From: Pratylenchus scribneri
Taxonomy: Eukaryota > Nematoda > Chromadorea > Rhabditida > Pratylenchidae
NCBI GenBank assembly: GCA_030063045.1
Contig: JAQSEB010000087.1
Coordinates: forward strand, 372,001-436,000
Direction: 5' to 3'
Length of the DNA: 64,000 nt
Each line of letters starts with the position of its first letter. Positions within the stretch are counted from its first letter, which is position 1. The position numbers and the translations under genes are program-made. Below the pieces are notes generated by a model that saw only the letters and a list, made by a program, of their open reading frames with translations, had not been told where the DNA came from and did no database searches. Positions 12,901-24,460 of this stretch are shown piece by piece.

Positions 12901-13550
12901 TGTGTGTTGGAATGTTTGGCTCTACTTTTGGTGGTCGAAAAAACAAGCCATTGTCCCGCCAAAAATATCTGTTGCCCTCAATCGCGGCTCCTGCTGTTCT
13001 TTATAGAGCAGCAGTTTTTAGGGGGAAGGGTTGGGACGTAAGTGGCCATGCAAAGAAATGATAAACAATTTTTCGGTGCGTCCACTCTAAGGAAATGGTG
13101 AAGAATGGAGAGGGAGAATGGAGGAAAATGCCAAAGGCCGTCGTTCGTATCGGTGGCGTCCAATGTTGCGCAATGGCCCAGTGTTCTCTCCATATTGCTC
13201 CCTTTTTCTGTCGAATGGATGGTAAGAGGAAGGAAGGAACCAGCAGGTGAGATTCCTCTCAAACAATTTTGATTGAGGTGGAATAAATAAAAGGGAATAA
13301 CCACTTAACCAAAAATGGAAAATCAGCAGAATAGGAACTCATTTTTTGTGGCAAATCAATGTTGTGAGAGGGAATATCAATGGAATTTGGGTGCAATATA
13401 AATTGCAGAAATCATTTGGTCCAATCCCAAAATTTACCTTGAGAAATAATTTTTTTGCCCATTATTTTATGCATAAGATTCCCATAAATTAAATTGCCCA
13501 GCAAAAATTTTAATATTTTAGTCTTTCGAGAAATTTATAAAATCTTTTTC
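9987..13550. other. Gene-poor interval with one family A MITE
   Basis: Upstream of the SPRY gene. A 105-codon minus-strand frame at 10023-10340 has no family resemblance and no clear splice context. 12800-13300 is noticeably less AT-rich and Cys/Pro-coloured in translation on both strands, but no frame is convincing. No RNA gene was recognised. The rest is AT-rich sequence with no signal I can name. Confidence 0.45.
11959..12163. repeat. Family A foldback MITE, copy 1
   Basis: Terminal inverted arms run from GGTACTT and CGGTTTGTATCCGC to GCGGATACAAACCG. The loop contains GGTTTTAGGGTTTTGGTTTA-type telomere-like sequence. Flanks CAAAAAG on the left and CAAAAAAG on the right look like an 8-bp target duplication with one slip. 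Related copies lie at 19403 and 61536. Confidence 0.78.
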
Positions 13551-13558
13551 ATCAACAT

Positions 13559-14051
13559 TTATTCTTCCAATAATTCTCTTATAATTCGAATAGCAGTTTC
13601 ATGCAAATTCGGATTGCTTTGTTCGTATCTTTCCAAACAAAAACGCTCATTTGTCAGCTCATTAAATACTACTCCGACATTTGCGGACGAAAGGGTCTGG
13701 AGCCGAAGGTGGTAAAGCTGGAGTGCATTGTTTATGGCATATTATTAGGCATAAAATTAACTATAAAATGACATCAGAAGTTTTGGTCAATGTTGAATAT
13801 TCACCGAGTTATTGCCAAAAAAAACCTTTGATTTAATTAAAATTGCGATTTTGACGCTTTTTTGGCCATAACTCGGTGAATACTCAAAATTTGCCAAACC
13901 TTTTGATGTCATTTTGTAGCTAAATTTATGCCTAATAATATGCCATAAACAATGCCACTCCAGCTTTACCACCTTCAGCTCTAGACCGTTTCGTCCGCAA
14001 GTGTCGGCCAACCCATTAAATAGGGTGCAATTTTCCACAACGGTTCGCCAT
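13559..14051 (-). pseudogene. Gene 3' end split by a MITE (possibly importin-alpha C-terminus)
   Basis: When the 345-bp insertion at 13669-14013 is skipped, one frame crosses the junction: WRTVVENCTLFN before it and ELTNERFCLERYEQSNPNLH followed by ETAIRIIRELLEE and TAA after it. The 9-bp flank is duplicated on both sides of the insert, so the break is a transposon insertion. The acceptor GAAG at 14052-14055 begins the exon. The pattern loosely resembles the last ARM repeat of importin-alpha (IEKLQ.HEN..IY..A..II), but the family's paired glycines are absent. No 5' exons are visible because the eEF2-KMT gene begins 335 bp upstream, so this is a remnant. Confidence 0.45.
13669..14013. mobile_element. 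Mutator-like MITE, family B, copy 1
   Basis: 345 bp with long inverted arms (CGACATTTGCGGACGAAA on the left; TTTCGTCCGCAAGTGTCG on the right, with AAAGCTGGAGTG/CACTCCAGCTTT inside). It is flanked by the exact 9-bp direct repeat CATTAAATA at 13660-13668 and 14014-14022. Target duplications of this length are typical of Mutator-like elements. Confidence 0.85.
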
Positions 14052-14385
14052 CTTCATAATAAGGCAGCGCGTGCACAATTTTATAACCAAATAATTTTGC
14101 TTCGGGCAAGTCGATTCACAAAAATCCTGTCCATATATAAAAAAAATTTCGTAAAGTAAATTATAAAATTTCCAGGAGGATACTAATATTCATTTTTGGG
14201 ATAATTTTCAGGGAATTTTTTTCAAACGATTACTTGGAAATGCCCGAAAAATTTTTAAAAAAAGGAGAATGAAAATTGGTTATTTCAAAAATTATTTTTT
14301 ATAATCGTAATTAAATTGAAATATTTATGCCATATCCATCCAAATATATATAATTTTTTATAAAAATAAATAAATTATATGTAAA

Positions 14386-17300
14386 TTAAATGGAAACTGT
14401 GAATTCAAAAATTGTGATTTTAAAATTTTGAGCGGATGGGGGAATTGGAATTGTAGAAGAGAAAATTGGATCAAAGTATCGGCTGAATTCTCCTTTATCA
14501 TCTTCAGCAGTTGCAGTTCTGTTAGATGTTTGAACGCACACAAATGAATGTTGATATTTTTGGTGAGCATCATGCCGCAATACTCGATATTCCCATTTGG
14601 CTTGAACGTTTATTCCATGTTCATCTGATTAAATTTGGGAATATAATAATAATGAAATTGTCAAAAGATATTAACGATTTAGAAATTTATTATGTCAATC
14701 AATAGATCCGGTCAAGATCAACACTAAAATCGTTTTGAATATGTTTTGGCTTATGGGTTTAATTTATACTATTCGAACTTAGTTTTCAAATAAAACAAAT
14801 AGGTTTAAACAGTTTAAAATAGTAATTTTGAGCAATTCTATCCAATAATATATGACGGTGTACAAGAATAAACCCCTAAACTATTATAATTATTTTGGCA
14901 ATACTTTTTTTCGTTAATAAATGCTTATCGCCAAATTAAATACTCTATCCTATCAAATTTTAGAAAGTTTTTAAGACTATATTTTTTAACTACCTATGCA
15001 TTGCAAAAATGCCTCGAGAGTGTTGGGGTCACGGCATGTGCAGGCAAAATAGGCAATTGGATTTGTTGAAGAGACACCATCATCGCAACATTTTTTTGGA
15101 AGAAGTAAATGATGAAGGAGGCGAACCAATAATGGGAACAATGTCAGATCGTAGACAACATCTGCATGAATTTTGGAGATTTTTCATAATTTCGAAACCA
15201 AAGTCTCCATCAAATCAATTTACAATAAAAAAATATTAAGCCAATAAACAAAAAAGTCTGATTGGTATGAGCCAATTAAATTTGATTAATTATTTTAATT
15301 TTCTAAACAATTATAGTAAATTTTTTAATTCTATAGATTTAATAGAGAGCAGAAATATTATCTATCTATTCTAGTGCGCAAATTAATATGAAAAATTCGA
15401 GAAATTTGGGAATTTTTTGCATCCTGCAAACCTGCGGCCAATATTAAATCCGCCGGCGACAATTCATCTGTTCGATAATTGGTCCAGTCCAAATGTTTAA
15501 CTTCAACTTAAAATTTCGAAATTAATTTAATTCAAATTTTTAATTTTCCAACCATTGTTGTGTTCCTCTCTAAAATTCAATGTCACATTTTTGTGCAGTC
15601 GGCAAAGCACTTGGTCGGCCGAATCACTGAGCACAATTTTTGATGAATTTTTATTTAAACATTTGGCTGCTGCAATTCCTGCAAGTCCACAGCCGGCACC
15701 CAATTCCAGAATGCATTTGAATTTGTTTAAGAAGTTCTTTTGGGAAAGGAGAAAATCGGCCAGAACAAAAGAAGCCTAAAAATGGAAATTGAATTTTAAT
15801 ATTGAAATTCAGAAAAATTTTAGATTGAAATTTTCAATACAAATTCAAATTTTTTAATTCCGAAAAAGTAAGTACTGATAATTAGCAGCGGGATGCTAAT
15901 CAACCATGCATTTGGCGTTTGGCCACCATTTTGTTAAGCAATAATTATTGTCAATTTTCATTCAAATGTATATATATATTAAAGATAGTAGATTAGGTTA
16001 TAAATGTTGGCATTAACCGTTTTATCAAAATGATCTAAAATATGAGGGGCAATCGTAAAGAATCCGCATCCCAAAAATTTTTTCTAATTTTGTTTTCAAT
16101 TTTTTTTTTAAAATGGTTTCTAATGGTTTTCGATGCAGTAGAAGTCGAATCTGACATTCAACTTGTCATATTTTACAATCTTTGTAAGGAAATGCCAAAT
16201 TTTACCAAGGAAATGCAAAGGGGGGACCAAGGGCACTGTTGTTAAAATTTTTCTTTTGACAATATATAGCTCATTCAACACAGCTCGACCAGACGAATCT
16301 ATTGGTACCATTTTTATTGAATAATATTCAGTTATTGACAAGTTAGAGGTCTAAACATCTTATCAAGATAAATATTTCTTTTGTCCATAACTTGCCAATA
16401 ATTGAATATTATTTAATAAAAATGGTACCGTTAGATTTATCTCGTCGATTTGCGTTGATTGAGCTATTATTTGGCTATGTAAAAATTTCCTCCAGAAATC
16501 CCCTTGGTCCCCCCTTTACATTTTCTTAATAAAAGTCGGCAATATTTTACCAAGATTGTAAGATATGACAAAATGGATGTCAGATTCGTTTTCTACGCCT
16601 CTGAAAATCCATAAAAAACAATTTTGTGAAAAATTAAACAAAAAAATTTTTGGGATGCGAATTCTTTACGATTGCCCCATATGAGGCTAAAATAAATTAC
16701 ACTTTTTATTTGGGTAGCCAAATGTCAAAATACCATACAAAAACCTGATAATTTTTTTTGTGTTGTATTTTTAATAACCTGCCAACAACAAAGTCCCGTT
16801 GTTCCCTGAGAAATTTGTTGCATTTCCTCCTGGATTACAATGTAATCATCGCTACATAGATTGCCATATTTGAGAGGAAAAATTCGATAGAAATGTTCAT
16901 CACTTCCACTGGCCATTGTTTGGCAAAGGCATTCGTAGAGTGTATCCGACGGTTCCATATGAAGAGTTTCCAGCTAACGAGTGAAATTTATATAAATGTA
17001 TATATTCAGTATCAATTATATCAATGCAAGTTGCCTATTCTCGAGATTTTTGAGCAATCAATTTTGTGTTGATTACTCATCAATTCAATAAGAGATTTTA
17101 AAAAGCAGAAAATGACGAATCAAATGATTTAATTTTTTTGGTCAAATTGAAAAGCATCGTAAAAAATTGTTTTTTGATTTAAATTTTGAGTAGTAGTTGA
17201 TTTTTTTTGTCAAGAAATTTAAACATTCCAAAGAAACGACTCTCATATAGGTCAATTCCAGTTTATAGGTCTAGCGCCGAAAGATAAGACACTTGTTTAG

Positions 17301-17851
17301 GTAATGTTTAACCAACTCTAAAGACTAATTTTATTAAATGGTAGAAACATTTTTGGATGTTCCTTGACAGAGAAAACCCACAAATGCCAAATTTATTCAT
17401 AAATTTTCGTAATACTTGTCAAATTGTCAACAAATTAGATCATTTGATTAATCATTTTGTGATTTAAAATTGATATAGTGTTGTTAGATTGGGCACAATA
17501 TATGTAAATATTTTGGTATTATATGAGCATACTTTAAGCTCCAACTAATTTTATTTATTATCAAACTTTGTGAATGAGTTGTTTGCATAGTTCCCGTTGC
17601 CTCTTTCCATTTCCAGGAAATGCTTTTCTCGCCGGTGAACCAAACACGATTGAATCTAATTCGGGATTCTTTTTAAGACATTCCACAAATTGATCAAGGC
17701 AATCTGATGAAATTGTTGAGCCAGTGAAAAATGAATGTAGAAATGGACGAATTGATTCAATAATTGTAGGGTCAAGTTTTATTTCCAAAAGAGAAGGTCT
17801 TTTTGGAAATGTTGTTGTTATTCCCTGAGCATTAATTTGTTGTTTTTCCAT
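14386..17851 (-). CDS. eEF2 lysine methyltransferase (FAM86/eEF2-KMT-like)
   Basis: A cytosolic SAM-dependent enzyme of this family methylates a lysine of elongation factor 2. Six exons, 17567-17851, 16779-16973, 15553-15775, 15432-15506, 14994-15161 and 14386-14624, join in phase to 394 residues (human FAM86A 330). Order of matches: HMEPSDTLYECL (human HTEPLDELYEVL), ISQGTTGLCCWQ (ISHGTTGLVTWD), SAM motif I ILELGAGCGLAGI at about 182-194, IVLSDSADQVL (acidic loop after strand 2), VKHLDW, LILAADVVYD at about 257-264, FACTCRDPNTLEAF (VAFTVRNPETCQLF), and a final strand FKITIFEF. The start ATG at 17851 opens the only long frame there. Exon 6 has an extra Ser/Pro-rich stretch relative to human. 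Intron 2 (15776-16778) holds the family G foldback and the intron between 14625 and 14993 holds a family C copy. Confidence 0.88.
14640..14900. repeat. Family C MITE, degenerate copy
   Basis: Shows TCAATAGATCCGGTCAAGAT on the left and CCAATAATATATGACGG on the right, with the family C flanks. It lies entirely within the last eEF2-KMT intron. Confidence 0.5.
16046..16678. mobile_element. Family G long foldback element, copy 1
   Basis: 633 bp. GGGGCAATCGTAAAGAAT at the left end is complemented by ATTCTTTACGATTGCCCC at the right, and pairing continues through the arms (TGGTACCATTTTTATT against AATAAAAATGGTACC) to a centre near 16365. A direct ATATGA abuts both ends. The second copy is at 56825. 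It sits within eEF2-KMT intron 2. Confidence 0.85.
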
Positions 17852-17895
17852 GGATTAAACTACTCAGTTTATGTTATCAAAAGTTTTTTTATAAG

Positions 17896-18530
17896 CAGGG
17901 ACCGGATTTATATGGAAATCCATATTTTTTTTGCGAACTCAGAATAGCTTGAAACTATGTAAAACATGTTTTTATCATGGTTTGAAACCTTTAAACCGGT
18001 TTTTCATTTCCATATTTTCCATATATTTCCATATTTTTGATTTTCATCCATATTTCCATATTTCATCCATATTTCGCAAATTTTTCCATATTTTTGTCCA
18101 TATTTTACAATTTTTGGAAAATTATTATTGAAAAAAAATGAAATTTTGGCCAAAAATTTAAAAATTAATGGCTAAAAGCCAAAAAAATTTTTTTGGATCA
18201 TCCATTGGGAAATTTACCTCCCAAAGTGAAAAAATTTTTCAAAATTGAATAAATTTTCTTTTTCTGCTTACAAAAATTTTGTCGACATAATTGGATGGTT
18301 CTCAATTTAATTTCAAAAAATTTCTAAAATGTTTTAAATCGCCATTTTATAAAAAATTTTAAGATTTTTGACCACTTAAAATTTTGTTATCGAAAAATTT
18401 TTGAAAAATTTTTTCCATATTTCCATATTTTTATCCATATTTTGACATTTTTCATCCATATTTTACAATTTTTCCATCCATATATATGTCCATATTTTGC
18501 GATTTTCCATCCATATAAATCCGGTCCCTG
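17896..18530. mobile_element. hAT-like MITE with 8-bp target duplication
   Basis: The ends CAGGGACCGGATTTATATGG and CCATATAAATCCGGTCCCTG are exact inverses. Both ends are flanked by TTTATAAG (17888-17895 and 18531-18538). The interior is filled with TCCATATTT-type repeats. No transposase. Confidence 0.9.
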
Positions 18531-19402
18531 TTTATAAGAAAGTTGATGTCTATAAAAAATTTAAAAGTGAGCAGAAAAATATGTTACAACAATTTGGGGG
18601 GAAATGGTCTATAGTATTGATGGCGATTTAGCTCTAATTTATAAAGCATTTAATATGCCAAAAAATTAGCTATAAAATTTTGTCAAATAACCATTAGTTA
18701 ATTAAATTGTATTTTTTATAAATTTATTAGTTCTTTGTCGAGTTCTTAGTTAATCTGTATTTGCCTTTGTTGATTTGATTTATATTTTCCCTCATTTTCT
18801 CCCCAAATTTCGTTTCAATCATTCAATATCAATATTGAAAAGTCAATGATGTTATATATTATATTAATAAAAATAATAAATTATGTTTTAATTTGCTTAA
18901 TTAATTGTTGCTGAATTTGGCCTATGACTTTCCAAAGAATACTTATGAAAAGAGAAATGATAGAAATGATGAATTCGTTCACATTTTTTGCTGAATTCAT
19001 TTTAATTAAAGCCTTGTGTATAATTCAGAGGATGTTGCCGTAAATTCGCGCACCAGACAGACAGACACACTTCAAAATTAGAAAAATGTGCAATTATAAT
19101 AAAAAAAATTTAAAATGGAAATGATAACAAATTCTTATTATAACAATTAATTACATTCTTAATCACATCACAAAATACACATATAATTAGTAGAATATTA
19201 CATGCGCAGACAATTTAAATTACAATTTATTCACATATGTTACATAAAATTGGAAATAGTCCGTACGGATTTGAAAAATATACGGATTCCGGACTACGGA
19301 TCCGTATGAATCCGTCCGTATCCGGAATCCGGGCCAGCCTCTAGCATAAACTATCAAGTAAAAAGATATATTTTTCATTTTTATTCTTTCAACAATTTTT
19401 TC

Positions 19403-19619
19403 GGTACTTATTCCGTTGGTATCCCCTTTTGGGAAAGTGCTTGGTCCCCCCTTTGGTTTATCATATTTTGGGTTAGGTTTAATCAGGGTTGGGTTGGGGT
19501 TAGGGTGGGGTAAGAATCATCTTACATGTATCCTAAACCTAAACCCTAACCCAAACCCTGGCACCCAAAGGGGGGACCAAGCACTTTCCCAAAAAGGGGA
19601 TACCAATGGAATAAGTACC
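19403..19619. mobile_element. Family A MITE, copy 2
   Basis: The ends GGTACTTATTCCGTTGGTAT and ATACCAATGGAATAAGTACC are near-perfect inverses (one mismatch). The flanking direct repeat ATTTTTTC is at 19395-19402 and 19620-19627. The arms carry GGTCCCCCCTTT/AAAGGGGGGACC and the loop is made of TTAGGGT/ACCCTAA-like words. Confidence 0.9.
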
Positions 19620-19916
19620 ATTTTTTCATTTTGTGCGTTTTATATCGTAATTTTAAAGAATGATAAAATGAAAACCGGTTTTATGCTATGTTCGGATAAT
19701 AATTAAATAAACAAACAAATTTTGTAGAACTAGTCAATCATCAAAAAATGGAAGCTGGGTGGGGTGGTCAACAATAATTTTGAGAGTGAACAATTAATCA
19801 CAAATTGTAAAATGCTAAAACAAAAGAGATCTATGGTAGGGAAATATTTTAGGATTTAATCATTTTTCTGGGCTATTTTCATGCACGAAATTCTTTAATA
19901 AATGCATTGCCAATGT

Positions 19917-22889
19917 TTAAATGGAAGCAGCAGTCAATTTGGATGAGGAAGTAGGATGATCAGCAGAAGTTTGGCCAGCAGTGACCGCCTCAGCCAGCTG
20001 GAGAATGAGACGATCGAGCCAAGTGATGGATCGTGGATTGAATGGGGTGGAACTTTCCAAGAAACCAAGATGGCCGCCATGTTTGAGCAAAATGAATGCA
20101 TGACGCGGATGAGATTGGCAGATTTCGCGCACTGGTTCCCATAATTGTTGTGGAACGAGGGGGTCGTCGAGAGCATTCAAGAAAATCTAAAATAATTTAA
20201 TAAAATGGGTTCTTCTTGGAAATGTGTTTTTGCCTATCTGTGTTTCATTCCGGAAAATGTTTTTAGCGCATTCCGGAAAATGTCTTTTTGCCTATTTGTG
20301 TTTCATTCGAAAAATGTGTTTTGACTATTCATTCCGCAAAATGTGTTTTGTCTATTTGTGTTTCATTCCGGAAAATGTTTTTAGCGCATTCCGGAAAATG
20401 TCTTTTTGCCTATTTGTGTTTCATTCGAAAAATGTGTTTTGACTATTCATTCCGCAAAATGTGTTTTGTCTATTTGTGTTTCATTCCGGAAAATGTGTTT
20501 TTGTCTATTTTTGTGTTTCATTCCGGAAAATGTGTTTTTCCATAAATGTGTTTCATTACGGAAAATGTGTTTTTCCATAATGTGTTTCATTCCGGAAAAT
20601 GTGTTTTTCCATAATTGTGTTTCATTCCGGTAAATGTGTTTTTCCATAAATGTGTTTCATTCCGGAAAATGTTTTTGGCGCATTCCGGAAAATGTGTTTT
20701 TGCCTATTTGTGTTTCATTCCGGAAAATATAATTCTTTCTATAAATGTGTTTTGCCCAAATGTATTTCACTTCGGAAAATGTGTTTCTTTCATCAGTAAT
20801 TGATTTTGTCTGAATGTGTAATTTTTTCATTCCGTAAAATGGATTTCTTTCTGGAAATGTGTTTTTGCCTAATTATATTTTAGTCTGGAAATATGTTTTT
20901 AACCCTATATTTACCATTGGAACTTTGATGTCCTTTATGCGGGGCAAACAACTGCTATTCTCATAATAGGCCTCCAGCGATTCAAAGCCATGAACACGTC
21001 GACTGTACCATTCATCCAACCAAATCAAGGAGGTTGCGGACCAAAGTTGCTAAAAATATAATTAATTTTTATGGATAAATATTTTTTAAAATATTACTTT
21101 CTCATCGACTAGCCCATTTTTCACATGCGGTTTGACAGCTTTTTCAAAATTTCTTCGTAACAATCTTTTCACATTCTCGGTGATTATATAGTTGTAAATG
21201 CGTCGACCCGATTCCCATTCCATTAATAGCTGTGAAGCACTTAATAATTATCATTTGATTTTAATAATTTAAAAGGAAATAATATAATACGTGTTTGCAG
21301 AATATCCCTGGCAAATTGAGATGGCCAAAACAATGCGAGAGCGAATTGCAGCCGATTCCAACCTGGCCATACAATTTGTGAGCACATTTGCGCCCATGCT
21401 GAATCCGATTCCAATGAACCGTGTTCTGGGATATAATTCGGCCAATTTTTTGAACATTTCTTCCATTTCGCCATTTCCTCCTGTAATATTTTTTTAAATT
21501 TAATTTCAAATATTTTTGATTTTTTTATAAAAATTTTAGGTTTGGTCAATAATATCTAAATTCTTTTTTATGAAGCAGAATGATTGATCATTGGCCAGAA
21601 AGTAATTATAGCCAAAAAAAATTTTGCCGCCTTTTTAGACCAAACTTTTTGCAATTTTCAATCAAACCTATTAATTCAACTTATTCCAATTCAAAGCTAA
21701 GGTTGGTAACAAATTTGCTAAAACTTAATGATAATATTCACTTTTTTAAAAATTTTATTTGGCTATTTCATTGTAACATTTTATTAACAAACCATAAGAA
21801 AATATTCGTTCCGATGTTAATTTTACATCACGCAAAACTCCCAAATGGTTCAAAACTGCACTTCGATAGCCATTCTCTTGAATTAGGTGAACACATGTTC
21901 GAATATAATTTGACTCGCTGCAATTTGCAATGCCCGGGCAGAAAACCAATGTAAAATCGCCTAAATTAGAAATGAAAATTTATTGCCCACATTGATTTAA
22001 TTTAAACCTCCATTTTGATGGGCCGAAATTGGCTCAAACACATCAAATGTTGCAGTGGTCCCATCCGGCAGAAAAAGGAAATGTCGCTTATCATATGTCC
22101 GCCGAAGCGATTGATGACCCAAGATGCCATAAACGGCTGTTTGAATATGGCCATTTCGACCCCAAATTGGCGGCGGAATGTAACTGTAATTAGTAGGAAA
22201 TATCTGGTGAAAAGTGAAACCGTTCGGAAATTTATCCTAGACTTCCAAAACATTACTATCGATAGATCTCATCAAGAACATCATTTGATATTTTTTGGCC
22301 TTATTTAATTAATTTTTTGGCCTGATGTGAGTACTGAATTTGAATCAAAGAACTAAAATCGGTTTAAACCGTTAATAGATATTGAACCGAAATCGATTTA
22401 GTCGTTTAATTCCCTATAATTTTGACCAAACCATGACAAATTATATACCATTTGTCTCGATTAGCTGCACTATCCACTTGGATATATTGTGATTTGTCAT
22501 TTGTGAATATATGACAAACAATTAAACCGTTTATAATCATTTTCACATACCTATGTTTATTATTTTTTCTTTATTGACATTTTCAGCATTTTTTTTTGAC
22601 ACATCAAATATTTTCTTAAAACAAACTTTTCATTCAAAATTGTGCATTGATCGATAATTTCGGCCAAATCCAATGGTGGCAGCAAATTATCATTACCATC
22701 CGCGGATAAACGTCGGATCTTCTTCTTTTCCCCTCTTTTGCTCCTCATAAATGTAATTTGTGGTTTCTCATCAAAACTGGTCAATTTGAGGAATCGAATC
22801 AGGAAGAAAATGCAAATGATGAAAATGGCATAGCCGGGTGAAGCGAGGAGGGCGCCAAAACTGGGAGCAAATGAATAGATGAATTGCAT
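19917..22889 (-). CDS. ABHD2-like alpha/beta hydrolase (monoacylglycerol lipase family)
   Basis: Membrane-anchored serine hydrolase. Seven exons, 22623-22889, 22008-22203, 21793-21960, 21291-21480, 21098-21239, 20915-21049 and 19917-20186, join in phase to 455 residues (human ABHD2 425). N-terminal membrane segment YAIFIICIFFLIRFL; then YIPPPIWGRNGHIQTAVYG, FCPGIANCSESNYIRTCVH, AVLNHLG, nucleophile elbow GFSMG at about 235-239, ISICQGYSA, acid loop NALDDPLVP (about 371-378), and catalytic-His block HGGHLGF near residue 402. Each matches human ABHD2 almost word for word. ATG at 22889 is chosen; the frame is open a little further but without an ATG. The exon 1 donor (GTTTTAAG at 22622) is inferred from alignment. 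Intron 6 is a minisatellite; intron 1 contains a family C MITE. It is divergent from the GST gene, about 800 bp apart. Confidence 0.9.
20210..20905. repeat. Minisatellite in ABHD2 intron 6
   Basis: Variant units of roughly 35-60 bp, each with TTTCATTCCGGAAAATGTG and a TTTGCCTATTTGTG or TTTCCATAA linker, tandemly repeated and decaying toward 20900. Part of a longer unit (about 118 bp) is duplicated exactly between about 20265 and 20500. The open frames here are periodic artefacts. Confidence 0.9.
22225..22555. repeat. Family C MITE in ABHD2 intron 1
   Basis: The left arm has ATCGATAGATCTCATCAAGA and the right arm the matching degenerate inverse, with TAAACCG repeats between. Same family as the copy at 525-885. 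Confidence 0.65.
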
Positions 22890-23690
22890 TTTTGGGTGGA
22901 TTGGATTATTTGTTGTCAAATTTTCAAAAATGGATGGGAAACCCGTAGCGGATTAATTACACCTTGAAAAGTAGGTAAAATTATTGGAAATTTAATGTTT
23001 ATTCAGTTGTCTCAAAAAATGAGCTGAAATTTATCGATCCACCAAAAAAACAATTTGCAGCGGTAATGCAGCCACTTTATCACATTTTTTGTGCCATTTC
23101 TCTAAGCAAAATCCAACCTAGCAACGAAAATAAAGCCAAATGGCATTGGCTGGCAGTTGGCACTTTTTTTTGCTTTGCTTTGCTTTTCTAATTTGGGATG
23201 AAAAATCTGCTGGCATTATTATTATTTTTCAAATATTAGACAAATATTCCTTTTTCTTTTTTCCATAAATTGGGCACAAAATTATAATGAGTAATTTTGA
23301 CAAATAAAGGATAAAGAAATCTTATTGTTAGATTATATCAATTAAAAATTTAAAATTAAATAATTCTATCATTTTTTTTTTCAAATTCAATAGGATTTGC
23401 ATTTCGTTTTTATCTCACTCAAATGTTTAGTTCTTGGTTTTTGGCCCTGACTGAAGTTGTTTATTATTCTTTTTTTTATCAGCAGACCACACTTTTTAGC
23501 TCCTCGTGGATTGTTTGTTTTCATTTATTTACCGTTTTTATTAACCAAATTTAAATGTACAAAAATTTCTTTTTACTCATATTTTTTTGATTGCTCTTCC
23601 CGCGTGATTTTTCTTTATATATTCATTTGGCAAAAAATTTAGAGTTTTACTTATTCTTCATTATTATTATTCAAATTCATAGAAAGAAAT
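22890..23690. promoter_or_regulatory. Shared upstream region of divergent ABHD2 and GST genes
   Basis: About 800 bp between two start codons on opposite strands, so both promoters must lie here. T-rich tracts precede each gene. I see no TATA box or named element I would defend. Confidence 0.4.
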
Positions 23691-24029
23691 ATGCCACCTA
23701 ATCATCATCTAAAATTATATTATTTCGGCTTGCGCGGACGGGCCGAATATATTCGTCAAATACTAAAATTGGCAAAAGTTCCTTTTGAAGACATCATCAT
23801 TTCGGTTGAACAATGGCCAAATTATAAGGAAGGCAATGAATAAAATCATTTTTTTTTAATTATAAAAAATCTAAAGAAACACCATTCGGTCAAGTGCCCG
23901 TCCTCGAAGTTGACGGTGTCAAAATTGGCCAATCCTTGGCTATTGCTCGTTACATTGGAGAGGAATACGGTTTGTCATAGAAGGTTTAGTCCTATACACA
24001 GTATACATATTCGCAAGGTTTTCGGCACA

Positions 24030-24290
24030 CATAAAGCTCCTTGATACTATCGGGTTTGGGTCACCTTTTTTGTTGAAAAAGGAAAAAGTAAAGTGTACCC
24101 TTATGGGTTTGGGTTATTATCATTAATTATCATGATAGGATTAGGATTACTTATTAGAGGTTAGTTTGGATGATATCTATCCCTGATTGATCCTACATAA
24201 ATCTTTCTCTATGACCCAAAGGAGGGACCTTCACTTTTCCCAGTTGACTCTAAAAGAGGACCCAAACCAGCAGATAAGCACCGTTTTTTT
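24030..24290. repeat. Diverged family A-like foldback in GST intron 2
   Basis: Inverted arms GTTTGGGTCAC and a right arm with GACCCAAACC, with GGAGGGACCTTCACTTTTCC on the right similar to the GGTCCCCC/GGGGGGACC boxes of family A. Ends are degraded. Confidence 0.5.
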
Positions 24291-24460
24291 TTGTATCAAA
24301 AAGAGACAGTTTTTTTATTGAAATTTTAAAGCCATAAAACCCTGCCAAATCCAGGCTCCTTTACAAAACATTTCTAAACATAATAGCAGCCTAACCCTAT
24401 AACACAAAGCCAAGTGTTAATACCCACGTCTTGACCAAATTATGTATGGCCTTAAATTTT

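Larger units (their letters stand above)
17852..19916. other. Intergenic with hAT-like and family A MITEs
   Basis: About 2 kb between the start of eEF2-KMT and the end of ABHD2. Apart from the elements listed separately, 18540-19250 is AT-rich with no coding signal. 19256-19345 has repeated CCGTA/TACGG words (CCGTACGGATT, GGATCCGTATGAATCCG), a short degenerate inverted array ending in GGCCAGCC. Confidence 0.5.

Noticed and set aside
20224..20800. Frames with CVSFRKM or RNETQ repeats
   Set aside because: Minisatellite artefact inside ABHD2 intron 6.
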